Shown here piece after piece: positions 18,566 to 27,016 of a stretch of 64,000 nt of DNA (position 1 is the first letter of the stretch; each line of letters opens with the position of its first letter). The notes beneath the pieces were generated by a model. It was not told the DNA's origin. It made no database searches and saw nothing but the letters and a program-made list of their open reading frames with translations. The stretch is from Paenibacillus glycanilyticus. Its GTDB lineage: Bacteria > Bacillota > Bacilli > Paenibacillales > Paenibacillaceae. Both the position numbers and the translations under genes were made by a program. The DNA lies in the NCBI RefSeq assembly GCF_030161375.1, contig NZ_BSSQ01000001.1, positions 186,001 through 250,000 of the forward strand. Reading direction: 5' to 3'.

Positions 18566-18608
18566 CAAAAAGCGTACAAATCGAAAGTCGATTTGTACGC
18601 TTTTTTTC
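18566..18608. terminator. Bidirectional terminator, dipeptidase/metQ
   Basis: A 14-base-pair stem AGCGTACAAATCGA with its complement and a 3-base loop, with A-run and T-run on either side. It lies between two converging genes. Confidence 0.9.
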
Positions 18609-18610
18609 AA

Positions 18611-19465
18611 TTAAAACGCCGGAAGCGCGATATCCCCATAATTGTCTTCGAGGAATTTCTTAACCTCCGGACCTGTCATCCGCTCGGCAAGCTTCTGAAT
18701 GGCAGGCGAGTTCACGTTGTCCTCGCGCGCGACAAGCGTAATCACAAAGTCCGATTCGCTGCCTTCGGTAATAAGAGCATCGTTCTTAGGCGTCAGGCCA
18801 AGCGGTTTCGCGTATGCCGGCGTCATCAGAACCATGTCCACGTCGTCAATAACGCGTGCAAGCATGAGCAAATCGACTTCCTGGAATTTGAACTTATGCG
18901 GGTTGTCCACGATATCGGCTTGCGTAGCCTTGATGCCTACGCCTTCTTTCAGCTTAAGCAGGCCGTTTTTCTCCAGCATGACAAGCGAGCGCCCGATATT
19001 GGACGGATCGTTTGCAATCGCAATCGTTGCGCCGTCCGGAAGTTCTTCGATCTTTTTGTATTTTTTCGAATAACCGCCGTATACCGCATTATAAATCGCT
19101 TTTACCGGAACAAGATTGGCTTTGTTCGTCTCGTTAAACTCATTCATATACGGTACGTGTTGGAAGAAATTCGCATCTACTTCTTTATGTTGGAGAGCCG
19201 TATTTGGCTGAACGTTATCCGACAGCGTTACGATGTCCAAGTTAATGCCGTCCTGCTTCAAGAGCGGCTTCACCAGTTCCAGAATCTCGCTCATCGGCGG
19301 AATAAGTACCGCTACCTTCAAATTGACTTCTTCCTTCGCGGCTGTTCCTTCGTTTGTGCCTTGATTCGCCTTCTTATCCGCATTGGCGTTGTTATTTTGA
19401 CCGCATCCTGCAACCATAGCCACAAGAAGCACGAGCATGACGATCCCGATTATTTTGTTTCTCAT
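18611..19465 (-). CDS. metQ: MetQ/NlpA-family methionine-binding lipoprotein
   Basis: The solute-binding lipoprotein of a methionine ABC importer. The signal ends in the lipobox VAGC, with C21 as the lipidated residue. The body has the NlpA-type patterns LDIVTLSDNVQPNTALQ, FFQHVPYMNEFN and IANDPSNIGRSLVMLE. ATG at 19465 follows GGGAGG by 7 bases; the frame runs further upstream without a binding site. The usual metN and metP genes are not adjacent, so it must share a transporter encoded elsewhere or be an orphan. I saw no S-box in the leader. Confidence 0.92.
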   Translation of the reverse strand: MRNKIIGIVMLVLLVAMVAGCGQNNNANADKKANQGTNEGTAAKEEVNLKVAVLIPPMSEILELVKPLLKQDGINLDIVTLSDNVQPNTALQHKEVDANFFQHVPYMNEFNETNKANLVPVKAIYNAVYGGYSKKYKKIEELPDGATIAIANDPSNIGRSLVMLEKNGLLKLKEGVGIKATQADIVDNPHKFKFQEVDLLMLARVIDDVDMVLMTPAYAKPLGLTPKNDALITEGSESDFVITLVAREDNVNSPAIQKLAERMTGPEVKKFLEDNYGDIALPAF

Positions 19466-19685
19466 TTCTATTCCTCCCGCTTCTCTATCCAAGTCTGCCT
19501 TTTGTATCTCTATTATGCCGCAACTGGCGGTCGGCAGCCTGTAAGACCCTAGTCTAGACGAGTCCATCCCATAAATCAATCTATAGATTCGCTCGCACTA
19601 TTCGCAATTTGGAATATGAAATATAATTGAAAGAAAATTGAAATGCTATCACTTTGAGGATTCATTAGGGCGGAGGAAACCTGCT

Positions 19686-20633
19686 ATGCCATTCACAAAA
19701 CATGAGATCGAGTTATTGAACAATCTACTTCCGAATGAGGTAGAAGCGAGCAGAGCGCGCGCTGCTTATGGCAAAACGGCCTCTTACATTCCGGAACTGG
19801 CGAAAGCTCCGCAGGATGCGCTTGGCATCCATATGATCGACGTCGACGGAACAACGGTATCCGGCGGCGATTGCGGCCTTTCTTTTACCATGCAAAGCAT
19901 TTCGAAAGTGTTCACGCTTATTCTCGCGCTGATGGATAACGGTGAACAGGCCGTATTTGAGAAAGTCGGCATGGAGCCAACCGGCGATAACTTCAACTCG
20001 ATGCTGAAGCTGGAGCTGGTCCGGCCGGGGATCCCGTTTAATCCGCTAATTAATGCAGGAGCAATTGCCATCTCATCCTTAATCCACGGTAATAACCCTG
20101 CGGAGAAAAACGCCCGCGTCCTCTCTTTCTTCCAAGCGCTTGCCGGCAACGATACGCTAGCTTACGATATGGACGTGTACCGTTCGGAATCGGATACGGC
20201 CAATCTGAACCGGTCGATGGGGTATCTGCTGAAGGATAACGGCGTTCTCGAAGGTAACGTCGAGGATGTGCTTGACGTCTATTTCCATCACTGTTCCATC
20301 TCGGTAACATGCGGCGATTTGGCTCGCATGGCCCTCGTCCTGGCCAACAACGGAACCGATCCCCTCACAGGTACTGCGCTTATTCCGCGCCGGTATGTTC
20401 AAATAGCAAAAACGTTTATGGTGACTTGCGGGATGTACAATGCCTCTGGCGAATTTGCCATCCAGGTAGGTCTTCCCGCAAAAAGCGGCGTTTCCGGCGG
20501 CATTTTGACAATGGTTCCCGGACGAGCCGGCATCGGAGTTGTCGGACCTGCGCTAAATGCCAAAGGCAACAGCATATCCGGCGTCCATCTGCTCGAGTCC
20601 CTCTCCCGTGAATTGGACTGGAGTTTGTTCTAG
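19686..20633 (+). CDS. glsA: Glutaminase
   Basis: Glutaminase turns glutamine into glutamate and ammonia. The 315-residue protein has the beta-lactamase-like fold with SFTMQSISKVF, in which S71-x-x-K74 forms the catalytic pair. Other marks are NPLINAGAI, NRSMGYLL, DVYFHHCSISV and the end GIGVVGPALNAKGNSI. ATG at 19686 follows GGAGG by 9 bases, which fits the family length. It is a single gene with its own terminator. Confidence 0.95.
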   Translation: MPFTKHEIELLNNLLPNEVEASRARAAYGKTASYIPELAKAPQDALGIHMIDVDGTTVSGGDCGLSFTMQSISKVFTLILALMDNGEQAVFEKVGMEPTGDNFNSMLKLELVRPGIPFNPLINAGAIAISSLIHGNNPAEKNARVLSFFQALAGNDTLAYDMDVYRSESDTANLNRSMGYLLKDNGVLEGNVEDVLDVYFHHCSISVTCGDLARMALVLANNGTDPLTGTALIPRRYVQIAKTFMVTCGMYNASGEFAIQVGLPAKSGVSGGILTMVPGRAGIGVVGPALNAKGNSISGVHLLESLSRELDWSLF

Positions 20634-20656
20634 AATATAGGCTAGCAAGCAAACAA

Positions 20657-20707
20657 AAAGGTGTACAACAAGCTGCCATCCGGCAACATGTTGTACACCT
20701 TTCTTTC
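20657..20707. terminator. Terminator after glsA
   Basis: AAAGGTGTACAACA pairs with its complement; the loop holds a small TGCC/GGCA stem. TTTCTTTC follows on the plus strand. It also serves the converging HNH gene. Confidence 0.85.
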
Positions 20708-20709
20708 AT

Positions 20710-21564
20710 TTAAAGCTCCCGCATAAACTCCTCGATATCTTTATCCGCCTTGGACTGATTGCATTCGTTGCAGGCCACTACGCAGTTATCGGGAGTCGTA
20801 TGCCCGCCTTTGGCCCGCGGCAGCATATGGTCGATCGTATCGCCGTATTGGCCGCAGAAATGGCAGACATAATTGTCTCTCGTCAAAATGTAACTTCGGA
20901 AATCCTTGTTACTGAACAACCGCCGGATCGTGGTCCGGTTCACAATGACAGCAGCCCGCTCCTTCACGAGCGTCACCGCCAGTTCCAGATCAATCTCTTG
21001 ATGCCAGCGCCGTCCTTTGTCCGTTTTGCCTCGCATCCAGACCGTTCCGTTGCGCGTTGTCCGCAGCAAACTCACATCAGACGGCGAATAATTCACCGGC
21101 AATGGACGGGGACGGTGTTTCCCTCCGCCCGTACGGGCTGATGATTTGGTCGGCCTCGGACGCTTCGGCGTAGCAACAGCAGCTGGTGCAACTTCAACAA
21201 CAGGAGGAGCCGGAGCTAGCCGCTCTGCTTCGGGCACAACGGCCGGTTGGCTAGCCGTTCCGGTTGAAGCATTCTCCGTTACGGGGAGCGGCAACGGCTG
21301 AGCTTGCAGCTCCGCCTGGTTGCCAGCCTCCGGCAAATTCATGTCTGCGGCATGCAGCTTAATCGTTCCGGCCGCACGGGTTCTCTGCTTCCGGCATACC
21401 CGGCAAGCTCCGCGTCTGGAGCCTGTTCCCGAGCGCCGGCCCGTACGCCGCAAAAAGTCCGTCATCGGCTTTTGCTCCAGGCAATGCGCGCATTGTTTAT
21501 ATCGAGTCGTTTGCAAGTTATCGGTCATCGGTAGCAGCGGATGCAAGCAACATCCGTCCTTCAC
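20710..21564 (-). CDS. HNH endonuclease with N-terminal zinc ribbon
   Basis: A 284-residue protein in three parts. Residues about 21-62 hold two C-x-x-C pairs (CAHC, CRVC), giving a zinc ribbon. Residues 65-150 are Ala/Pro-rich and low in complexity. The C-terminus is an HNH nuclease, with YVCHFCGQYGDTIDHMLPRAKGGHTTPDNCVVACNECNQSK holding the HNH residues and two zinc C-x-x-C pairs. Such nucleases are found in restriction, repair and mobile elements. The start is GTG at 21564, with AAGGG seven bases upstream; an ATG 12 codons later has no binding site. Its stop lies 17 bases beyond the start side of YhaM's 3' end, so the two may be co-transcribed (YhaM first). Confidence 0.85.
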   Translation of the reverse strand: MKDGCCLHPLLPMTDNLQTTRYKQCAHCLEQKPMTDFLRRTGRRSGTGSRRGACRVCRKQRTRAAGTIKLHAADMNLPEAGNQAELQAQPLPLPVTENASTGTASQPAVVPEAERLAPAPPVVEVAPAAVATPKRPRPTKSSARTGGGKHRPRPLPVNYSPSDVSLLRTTRNGTVWMRGKTDKGRRWHQEIDLELAVTLVKERAAVIVNRTTIRRLFSNKDFRSYILTRDNYVCHFCGQYGDTIDHMLPRAKGGHTTPDNCVVACNECNQSKADKDIEEFMREL

Positions 21565-21581
21565 CCCATTACCCTTAGTAA

Positions 21582-22538
21582 TTACAGCTTCATTCGATAG
21601 ATCGGCTTATTCTCCAGTCCGCGAACAACAGGCGTCCATGGCTCGCTTTCCGGGGTTGTCTGCAGGGCGTCTTCAACCATCTGCAGCTTGGCGTCCATCG
21701 CATCGATATGATGAAGCGCCACGGCTTCCGCCGTCTGCGGTTGAACGGGACTCCCCCACTCTCCCAGATTATGATGAGACAGCACCATATGCTGCAATCC
21801 GAGCACTTTTTCTGACTGCAAATCGATATTGCACCGAATCGCCGCCTCCGTAATCCAAGTCGACGCAAGCGAGATATGTCCCATCAGCTTGCCCGGCAGG
21901 CTATAGTCCGATACGACGCCCAGCTGCGCGATCATCTCTTCGGGCTTGGCGATATCATGAAGAATAATGCCGGCTTTGAGCAGATCGGCGTTCAAGAACG
22001 GCCGCTGCTTGCACAGAAACTCTCCAATCTCGAGCATTCTGGCCATATGGTAAGCAAGTCCGGCAAAATACGCATGATGATGGGTTTTGGCCGCCGGATA
22101 ATGCGTCAGTTTCTCTTCTACTTTTGCCACGCAATAATTCACGATAGCTTGAATTTCCGCATCTTTAATACTTTGTTTCGCAAGATTAATCGTATCGATA
22201 AGTTCATTGGAAGCAACCGGCGCCGATCGGATGAAATCGGTCAATATAACGTTGTCTTCCGGGACCGCCGGGCGCATCCGCGAGATCTTGATCTGCAGCT
22301 TCTCCCGGTACAAATGAACATTCCCTTGAACTTTAACGAGCCCCATCGGGAAAAAAGTTTCCTTGTCCTGCTGGGATACATCCCAAAACTTAGCCCCCAG
22401 CTGTCCGCTGGCATCGGCGAGTACAATATCGAAATAATCTTTAGGTGTCGTTGCGTTTGTCTGCTTGACGTCCAGCTCCTTCAGCAAATAGAAGCCGGTA
22501 AAATCGTCCTGGTTGCGAAGATCCTTAATTTGCGTCAT
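21582..22538 (-). CDS. yhaM: 3'-5' exoribonuclease YhaM family
   Basis: A 318-residue exonuclease with an N-terminal OB-fold nucleic-acid-binding part (residues about 15-90) and an HD domain. The HD residues are H154 in HHAYFAGLAYH and HD at 194-195 in IILHDIAKPE, which hold the metal ions. YhaM trims RNA and DNA from the 3' end and takes part in mRNA turnover in Bacilli. ATG at 22538 follows AGAGGA. The length fits the family. Confidence 0.93.
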   Translation of the reverse strand: MTQIKDLRNQDDFTGFYLLKELDVKQTNATTPKDYFDIVLADASGQLGAKFWDVSQQDKETFFPMGLVKVQGNVHLYREKLQIKISRMRPAVPEDNVILTDFIRSAPVASNELIDTINLAKQSIKDAEIQAIVNYCVAKVEEKLTHYPAAKTHHHAYFAGLAYHMARMLEIGEFLCKQRPFLNADLLKAGIILHDIAKPEEMIAQLGVVSDYSLPGKLMGHISLASTWITEAAIRCNIDLQSEKVLGLQHMVLSHHNLGEWGSPVQPQTAEAVALHHIDAMDAKLQMVEDALQTTPESEPWTPVVRGLENKPIYRMKL

Positions 22539-22600
22539 TCTTGTTCCTCTCTCTTGCCCATGATGACTCCATTATACTATGAAACATGCCTTCGCGGCGC

Positions 22601-22650
22601 GCAAAAAGAAAGAGACTGTCCGTCCGGACTTCATGTCCGTCGAACAGCCC
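22601..22650 (-). terminator. Imperfect terminator after the SLH gene
   Basis: On the minus strand GGCTGTTCGAC pairs imperfectly with GACGGACAGTC, with an inner GGAC/GTCC stem, followed by TCTTTCTTTTTG. It lies beyond the stop of the SLH gene. Confidence 0.55.
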
Positions 22651-22664
22651 CTATTACGACTTGC

Positions 22665-23381
22665 TTATTGAACGGCTTCCGCGGAAGCCGAGGCATCAGG
22701 AGCAGCCGGATCCACCGGAGACTCTTGATCTACCTCTTTATGAGCCTCTACGAATTCGTATGCCGAGTAGAGGGCGGCTGCCGCATCTGCTCGATTCACG
22801 ATTTGCTGAGGATGGAAGTTGCCTTGCTCATCCAGAGAGACAAGTTTGTACAGCAGCGCGCGCTGGATTGTTCCCTGATAATCAACGGTGATATCCTTCT
22901 CATCCCCGATGTTGATGTACATTTTGATCAGCGGATATTGGCCGGTTTTCTCGAGCGCCTGCACCAGATAATGCGTGAATTGCTCTTTGGTCAACGGCTT
23001 ATTCGGATCGATGTCAGCAGGCAGATCCAATCCGTTATAATGCGCGATCACGAAGCTTTCCGCGTACCAGGCGTTGTTCTTCACGTTGGTGAAAAACCCG
23101 TCCGCCGTAGGAGCTGCCGTGAAATCGATCGCTGCCAGACTGAGTTGCAACGTGCGGACGATCAGCTCGACGCCTTGCGCGCCAGTCAGGTTTTCTTCCG
23201 GTCGGAATTCCGAAGAAGACACCCCTTTTACAATGCCAAGCCCCTCTAAGGCTTCAATCTGCGCCCGGCTGCTCGTGCCCGCAATATCCTTAAACGCGGA
23301 GTCCGCGGCAAAAGCCTGGCCGGATACAGCGCCGAACAATATAGCAGCCGAAACCGCGGCAGCGGCGATACGTTTTTTCAT
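22665..23381 (-). CDS. Secreted SLH-domain protein
   Basis: A 238-residue protein with a signal peptide (KKRIAAAAVSAAILFGAVSGQAFA) and SLH-type repeats (SAFKDIAGTSSRAQIEALEGLGIV, and NLTGAQGVELIVRTL; later RADAAAALYSAYEF). SLH domains hold proteins on the secondary cell-wall polymer of the S-layer. No catalytic domain is seen, so it may be a structural surface protein. ATG at 23381 follows AAGGAGG by 8 bases. The C-terminus is acidic, Pro/Ala/Ser-rich. Confidence 0.85.
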   Translation of the reverse strand: MKKRIAAAAVSAAILFGAVSGQAFAADSAFKDIAGTSSRAQIEALEGLGIVKGVSSSEFRPEENLTGAQGVELIVRTLQLSLAAIDFTAAPTADGFFTNVKNNAWYAESFVIAHYNGLDLPADIDPNKPLTKEQFTHYLVQALEKTGQYPLIKMYINIGDEKDITVDYQGTIQRALLYKLVSLDEQGNFHPQQIVNRADAAAALYSAYEFVEAHKEVDQESPVDPAAPDASASAEAVQ

Positions 23382-23463
23382 CACAATGTCCTCCTTCATC
23401 CTCTAGGCTGTATTGATGAACATCTGTTCAATGATTTGGACGAAGGTGCCTCGGGAAAAGTTG

Positions 23464-24666
23464 CTAATAACTAATGTCCCGGTTAGATTTTTTATCCACC
23501 GTCATTTTCATATAAACAAATAGCAGCGCAAACCCGGCGATTCCGACCAGCGCCATGCCCGTTCCCACCCAATAAATCGATTCCGGTCCTACCTGCTGGA
23601 ACAAATACCCTCCGAGATAGCCGGATGCTATCCCCGACAAACCGCCCCACGTAAGCGCGTAGACCGCTTGCCCCGATGCCCGCAGCTCGCTTGGCACAAT
23701 AAGCGCCGTAAGTTGCGTGCCGATATAATAGAACGTTCCGAAGGTCAAGCAATGAAGAGCCTGGATGAAAATAATCTGCTGCGCGTCGCCCGCTCCGGCC
23801 ATCAAGAACCAGCGGAGCGAATATAACGCGCTGACCAGGATCAGGCAGCTGACCATCGTCCTGGCGTTCCTCGGCAAATAACGGTCAAGCAGCAGGAAGA
23901 CCGGAATCTCAAAGATCGAAGAAAGAAACGCCGACCAGCCCACAAGATCGGTATGTCCTCCAAGCTCCGTCATATACAGCCCGATAAACGTCGTATTCAT
24001 GGAATTGGGAATTGAGATGAGAAGCCCTATGACCAGAAACACGAGAAATACCCGGTTGCCCAGCATCTGCTTGTAATTCACGCCTTCGGCCGTCTTGGAA
24101 GAAGAACCTTGCGGCAACGTAAAAGCAAAGCCAATCGCAACAAGCATCATAACGGTATAAACGAGCCATAACCGGCTGATGCCGATCTGTCCGAGGATAG
24201 GCCCCGTAACCAAAGCGAGCACCGCCCAGCCGCAGGATCCCCAGAGCCGGAACGCTCCAAACTTATGGCGCGTCCCTTCGATGCTGTTAAGAATAAGACT
24301 GTTGCTTTGCGAAAATAACGGCATCTGGAAGAAGAAAAACAGCAGCATGCAGCTAAAGATAAACGGGTAGGAATCACTCAGGAAGACAAGCTGCATAGCC
24401 ACGAGATTGCCGACCAGCATCAGAATCAGGATAAGCCGGATATTATGCGTCCGGTCGCTCAAATAACCCCATAACGGGTTTGCGATTAACGATACGATTG
24501 GCCCGCCTGCCATCAGCGCGCCAATCTTTAACGGCGAAATGCCGATCGATTGCAGATATAGGGCAAAAAAAGTGCTGTATACCGCTATCGTGCCGTAGCT
24601 GAAAAAATTAAACGTTTTAATAAAACGGAAACTTGCCTTCACTGCCTTCGTTTCAACCTCATTCAT
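23464..24666 (-). CDS. MFS transporter, LacY/NupG-like
   Basis: A 400-residue permease with 12 hydrophobic segments. It has FFSYGTIAVYSTFFALYLQSIGISPLKIGALMAGGP and NPLWGYLSDRTHNIR, like the MFS_1-like sugar or nucleoside symporter group. ATG at 24666 is chosen (AAGGA lies 8 bases before); the ATG at 24690 has no binding site. It is the last gene of the operon with the dehydrogenase and epimerase genes and probably imports their substrate or exports a product. Confidence 0.83.
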   Translation of the reverse strand: MNEVETKAVKASFRFIKTFNFFSYGTIAVYSTFFALYLQSIGISPLKIGALMAGGPIVSLIANPLWGYLSDRTHNIRLILILMLVGNLVAMQLVFLSDSYPFIFSCMLLFFFFQMPLFSQSNSLILNSIEGTRHKFGAFRLWGSCGWAVLALVTGPILGQIGISRLWLVYTVMMLVAIGFAFTLPQGSSSKTAEGVNYKQMLGNRVFLVFLVIGLLISIPNSMNTTFIGLYMTELGGHTDLVGWSAFLSSIFEIPVFLLLDRYLPRNARTMVSCLILVSALYSLRWFLMAGAGDAQQIIFIQALHCLTFGTFYYIGTQLTALIVPSELRASGQAVYALTWGGLSGIASGYLGGYLFQQVGPESIYWVGTGMALVGIAGFALLFVYMKMTVDKKSNRDISY

Positions 24667-24692
24667 GCTGTCCATCCTTGTACTGCCCATGA

Positions 24693-25820
24693 TTATACCG
24701 GTATTGCCGTTGAGCTGGAACGGGACCTGACTTCCTCAGCCGATACTTCGCGGCCTAGCTCATCGGACAAATAAATACCTTCACTGATCAACATCGTCCG
24801 CAGAGCAATCGCTGCGGTTGGCAATAACGGAACGCGCCCCTGAAGCGCCGCAATCCAATGATGCTGCGACGAGTCGTACGCGTCTTCATTCTCGCGCAGC
24901 CGGTGCCAGCGCAAATCCATCATGTCCAGGTCAATCGTGCTGTCCAGATCAATATCGCATACGGTGCTATGGAAGCTGAACGGTTGCGTCGCTTCGCCCG
25001 GCATCCCGTTCGGCAACCGTACGCCGCCTTCCGAGCCCAAGATGCTGCTTCCTTCAAAGCCGCCCATATGCACCGACCAAGCTTCAATGAGGTCCAGCGT
25101 CAAACCGCCCTTAAAGCGGACAAAGCCGGTTGCCAGCTCTTCCACGTTAAAGCCGCTGCTTGTTTTGCGGTCCTCCGGCATGGCCATCTCCTGATAAACC
25201 TTGCCAGAGATTCGCTCGACTTCCGGATTGCCAAGCAAATGAAGCAGTTGAGCGATATGGTATACGCCCATGTCGAGCAAAGCGCCGCCGGCAGCCGTCT
25301 CTTTCTTGGTGAAATACGGCGTGCCATAACCGTCGACATAGGGACGGTTTCTGCGGCGGAAGCCTGTCGAGCGCGCATGGTACAATCTGCCAAGCTTGCC
25401 ACCTTCAATAAGTGTCTTGGCGGCTTTCGTATCTTTGCCGTATAGCGTAAACAGCTGAACATGCAGCAGCTTGCCCGTTTCCTCCGCCGCCTCAAGCATC
25501 CTCCTGCCGTCTTCGTAGGTGCCGGCAATCGGCTTCTCGCAATACACGTGTTTGCCCGCCTTCAGCGCGGCCACCGTAACCGGCGCATGGAAGTTGTTAT
25601 GCAGGCATACATCAACCGCCACGATCTCTTCAAGCTGAAGGAGTGCCTGATAATCCGAATACACATGCGGAATCCCGTATTGCTCCGCCACGCGTCTAGC
25701 TTCCGCTTCGTTCACGTCGCATACGGCAACGATTTCTACGCCCGCAATCTGGCGGTATTTCTCGATATGCTGCTTGCCGATCTGACCAACGCCAATGATT
25801 CCGATCTTGACCGTCTCCAT
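24693..25820 (-). CDS. Gfo/Idh/MocA-family oxidoreductase
   Basis: A 375-residue NAD(P)-dependent sugar or inositol dehydrogenase. The Rossmann start is IGIIGVGQIGKQHIEKY (GxGxxG), then the family CEKPIAGT lysine motif near residue 94, and the GGALLDMGVYHIAQLLHLLG motif. The start codon overlaps the stop of the epimerase gene in TAATG, so translation is coupled. With the TIM-barrel epimerase and MFS gene it forms a catabolic operon. The sugar cannot be named. Confidence 0.92.
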   Translation of the reverse strand: METVKIGIIGVGQIGKQHIEKYRQIAGVEIVAVCDVNEAEARRVAEQYGIPHVYSDYQALLQLEEIVAVDVCLHNNFHAPVTVAALKAGKHVYCEKPIAGTYEDGRRMLEAAEETGKLLHVQLFTLYGKDTKAAKTLIEGGKLGRLYHARSTGFRRRNRPYVDGYGTPYFTKKETAAGGALLDMGVYHIAQLLHLLGNPEVERISGKVYQEMAMPEDRKTSSGFNVEELATGFVRFKGGLTLDLIEAWSVHMGGFEGSSILGSEGGVRLPNGMPGEATQPFSFHSTVCDIDLDSTIDLDMMDLRWHRLRENEDAYDSSQHHWIAALQGRVPLLPTAAIALRTMLISEGIYLSDELGREVSAEEVRSRSSSTAIPV

Positions 25821-26638
25821 TATCCTTCACCCCTTGCATCCGCTTCGTCCGCCAGATGTTTCTTGACTATGCCGAGCAGTCTTTCGATCTCGAGATATTG
25901 CCGCTTCGGCGCGTTATATTCCACTCCCCAGTAGCCTTTGTAGCCAGCATCCTTCAGAGTTGCAATCGTATTCAATGCATCGCCGGAAACGGCTGTCTGT
26001 TCGTCAAAATGGGTATGGTAAGCCCATGGCGCAACCAATTTGTCGCCTTCCTCCCGGTCCGCTTTCCACCGTCCGAGATGCACAAGGAAACCAAATGCCG
26101 GATGGTCGACTGCTTCGGCAATCCGCTTCATTTCGCGGGGCAAGAGCGATGCGCCCATATGATTCTCCGGTCCGATCAGAAACCCGTTGTCCGAAGCAAA
26201 CTGCGCAAACTCCCGGTACGTCCGGACCGTGTATTCGAACTGTTCATCCGTCATCGTCTCCACGTCATGATAGCTGCCGCCCGTGTCGATCCGGACGGTT
26301 TGGGCTCCAAGAATAACCGAAGCCCGCAGGTGCACAAGCGCGTTGTCGTATAGACGTTGTCTGACTTCCGGATCCGGATCCCACAAATGCGCGCCGTCAA
26401 CGGCCAAATTGACAACCGACATTTCCTTTTCGTCCAGCGCCTCGCGGATCTTGCGGATATAGCTTTCATCTGCAAGCTGATAGATCGGACCCGTGTTACG
26501 GTCGATGAAAAAGCCGTTCCACAGATCGGCCACGTCCAGCTTGTAGCGGTATTTAACCGTTTCCAAATAACCGAATACATCCATTTTGCCTTCCAAATAC
26601 GTGTTGTTAAACGAATAGCCTCCAATTGATACGTTCAC
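25820..26638 (-). CDS. Sugar phosphate isomerase/epimerase-like TIM-barrel protein
   Basis: A 272-residue protein of the xylose-isomerase-like AP-endonuclease-2 fold. Metal-binding candidates are in GPENHMGASLLP (E and H) and the C-terminal GYWGVEYNAPKRQYLE. The TIM-barrel enzymes of this group isomerise or epimerise keto-sugars or inositols. GTG at 26638 follows GAGTGAGGAATC. First gene of a three-gene minus-strand operon, whose promoter should lie in 26639-27016. Confidence 0.88.
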   Translation of the reverse strand: MNVSIGGYSFNNTYLEGKMDVFGYLETVKYRYKLDVADLWNGFFIDRNTGPIYQLADESYIRKIREALDEKEMSVVNLAVDGAHLWDPDPEVRQRLYDNALVHLRASVILGAQTVRIDTGGSYHDVETMTDEQFEYTVRTYREFAQFASDNGFLIGPENHMGASLLPREMKRIAEAVDHPAFGFLVHLGRWKADREEGDKLVAPWAYHTHFDEQTAVSGDALNTIATLKDAGYKGYWGVEYNAPKRQYLEIERLLGIVKKHLADEADARGEG

Positions 26639-27016
26639 GATTCCTCACTCCCGCTGATCAATATGTCCATCCCCTTCCATTATAGAGCTTGAACCGCGCG
26701 AATAAGGGATATTTTTGGCGACAAGCGGGGGAAATTTCTATTGGTTGGGCGCCCCGGGAAAGATCGTTCTCATATTGGCATGCTCGCTGAGCGGAGACGC
26801 CGGCTTTTTCCATGATGAGCGTGTTGGAATTTGATGAAATGAGCATAATAAGAATGAAAATTTCCGCCCTCGAAGCTCAATCGATCTATTTTCAAGATAA
26901 TAATGATACATATTCGTTATTTTAGTTACGGGGCATGTTTATAATATAATGGATTCATAAGTAAGTTCTAATTTCCGTCCCTTGAACTTCAAAATCCTAG
27001 ACGGAGGTATCTGTCG
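26639..27016 (+). promoter_or_regulatory. Divergent control region of the epimerase operon and odhAB
   Basis: A 378-base stretch with no convincing gene. Near the right end it is AT-rich; TATAAT at 26945-26950 with TTAGTT at 26922-26927 (17 bases apart) is a fair sigma-A promoter for odhA. The -35 box is weak. I see no terminator and no riboswitch here. Confidence 0.45.

Noticed and set aside
18593-19552. 319-codon plus-strand frame over metQ
   Set aside because: Antisense to a clear lipoprotein gene; Arg/His-rich and unlike any family.
19466-19685. S-box riboswitch before metQ
   Set aside because: The conserved S-box core sequences are missing and no terminator precedes the gene.
21876-23249. 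457-codon plus-strand frame over yhaM and the SLH gene
   Set aside because: It spans two real genes on the other strand and their intergenic gap; no binding site.
26658-26846. 62-codon minus-strand frame in the odhA leader
   Set aside because: No binding site, no likeness and mixed codon use; more likely non-coding.
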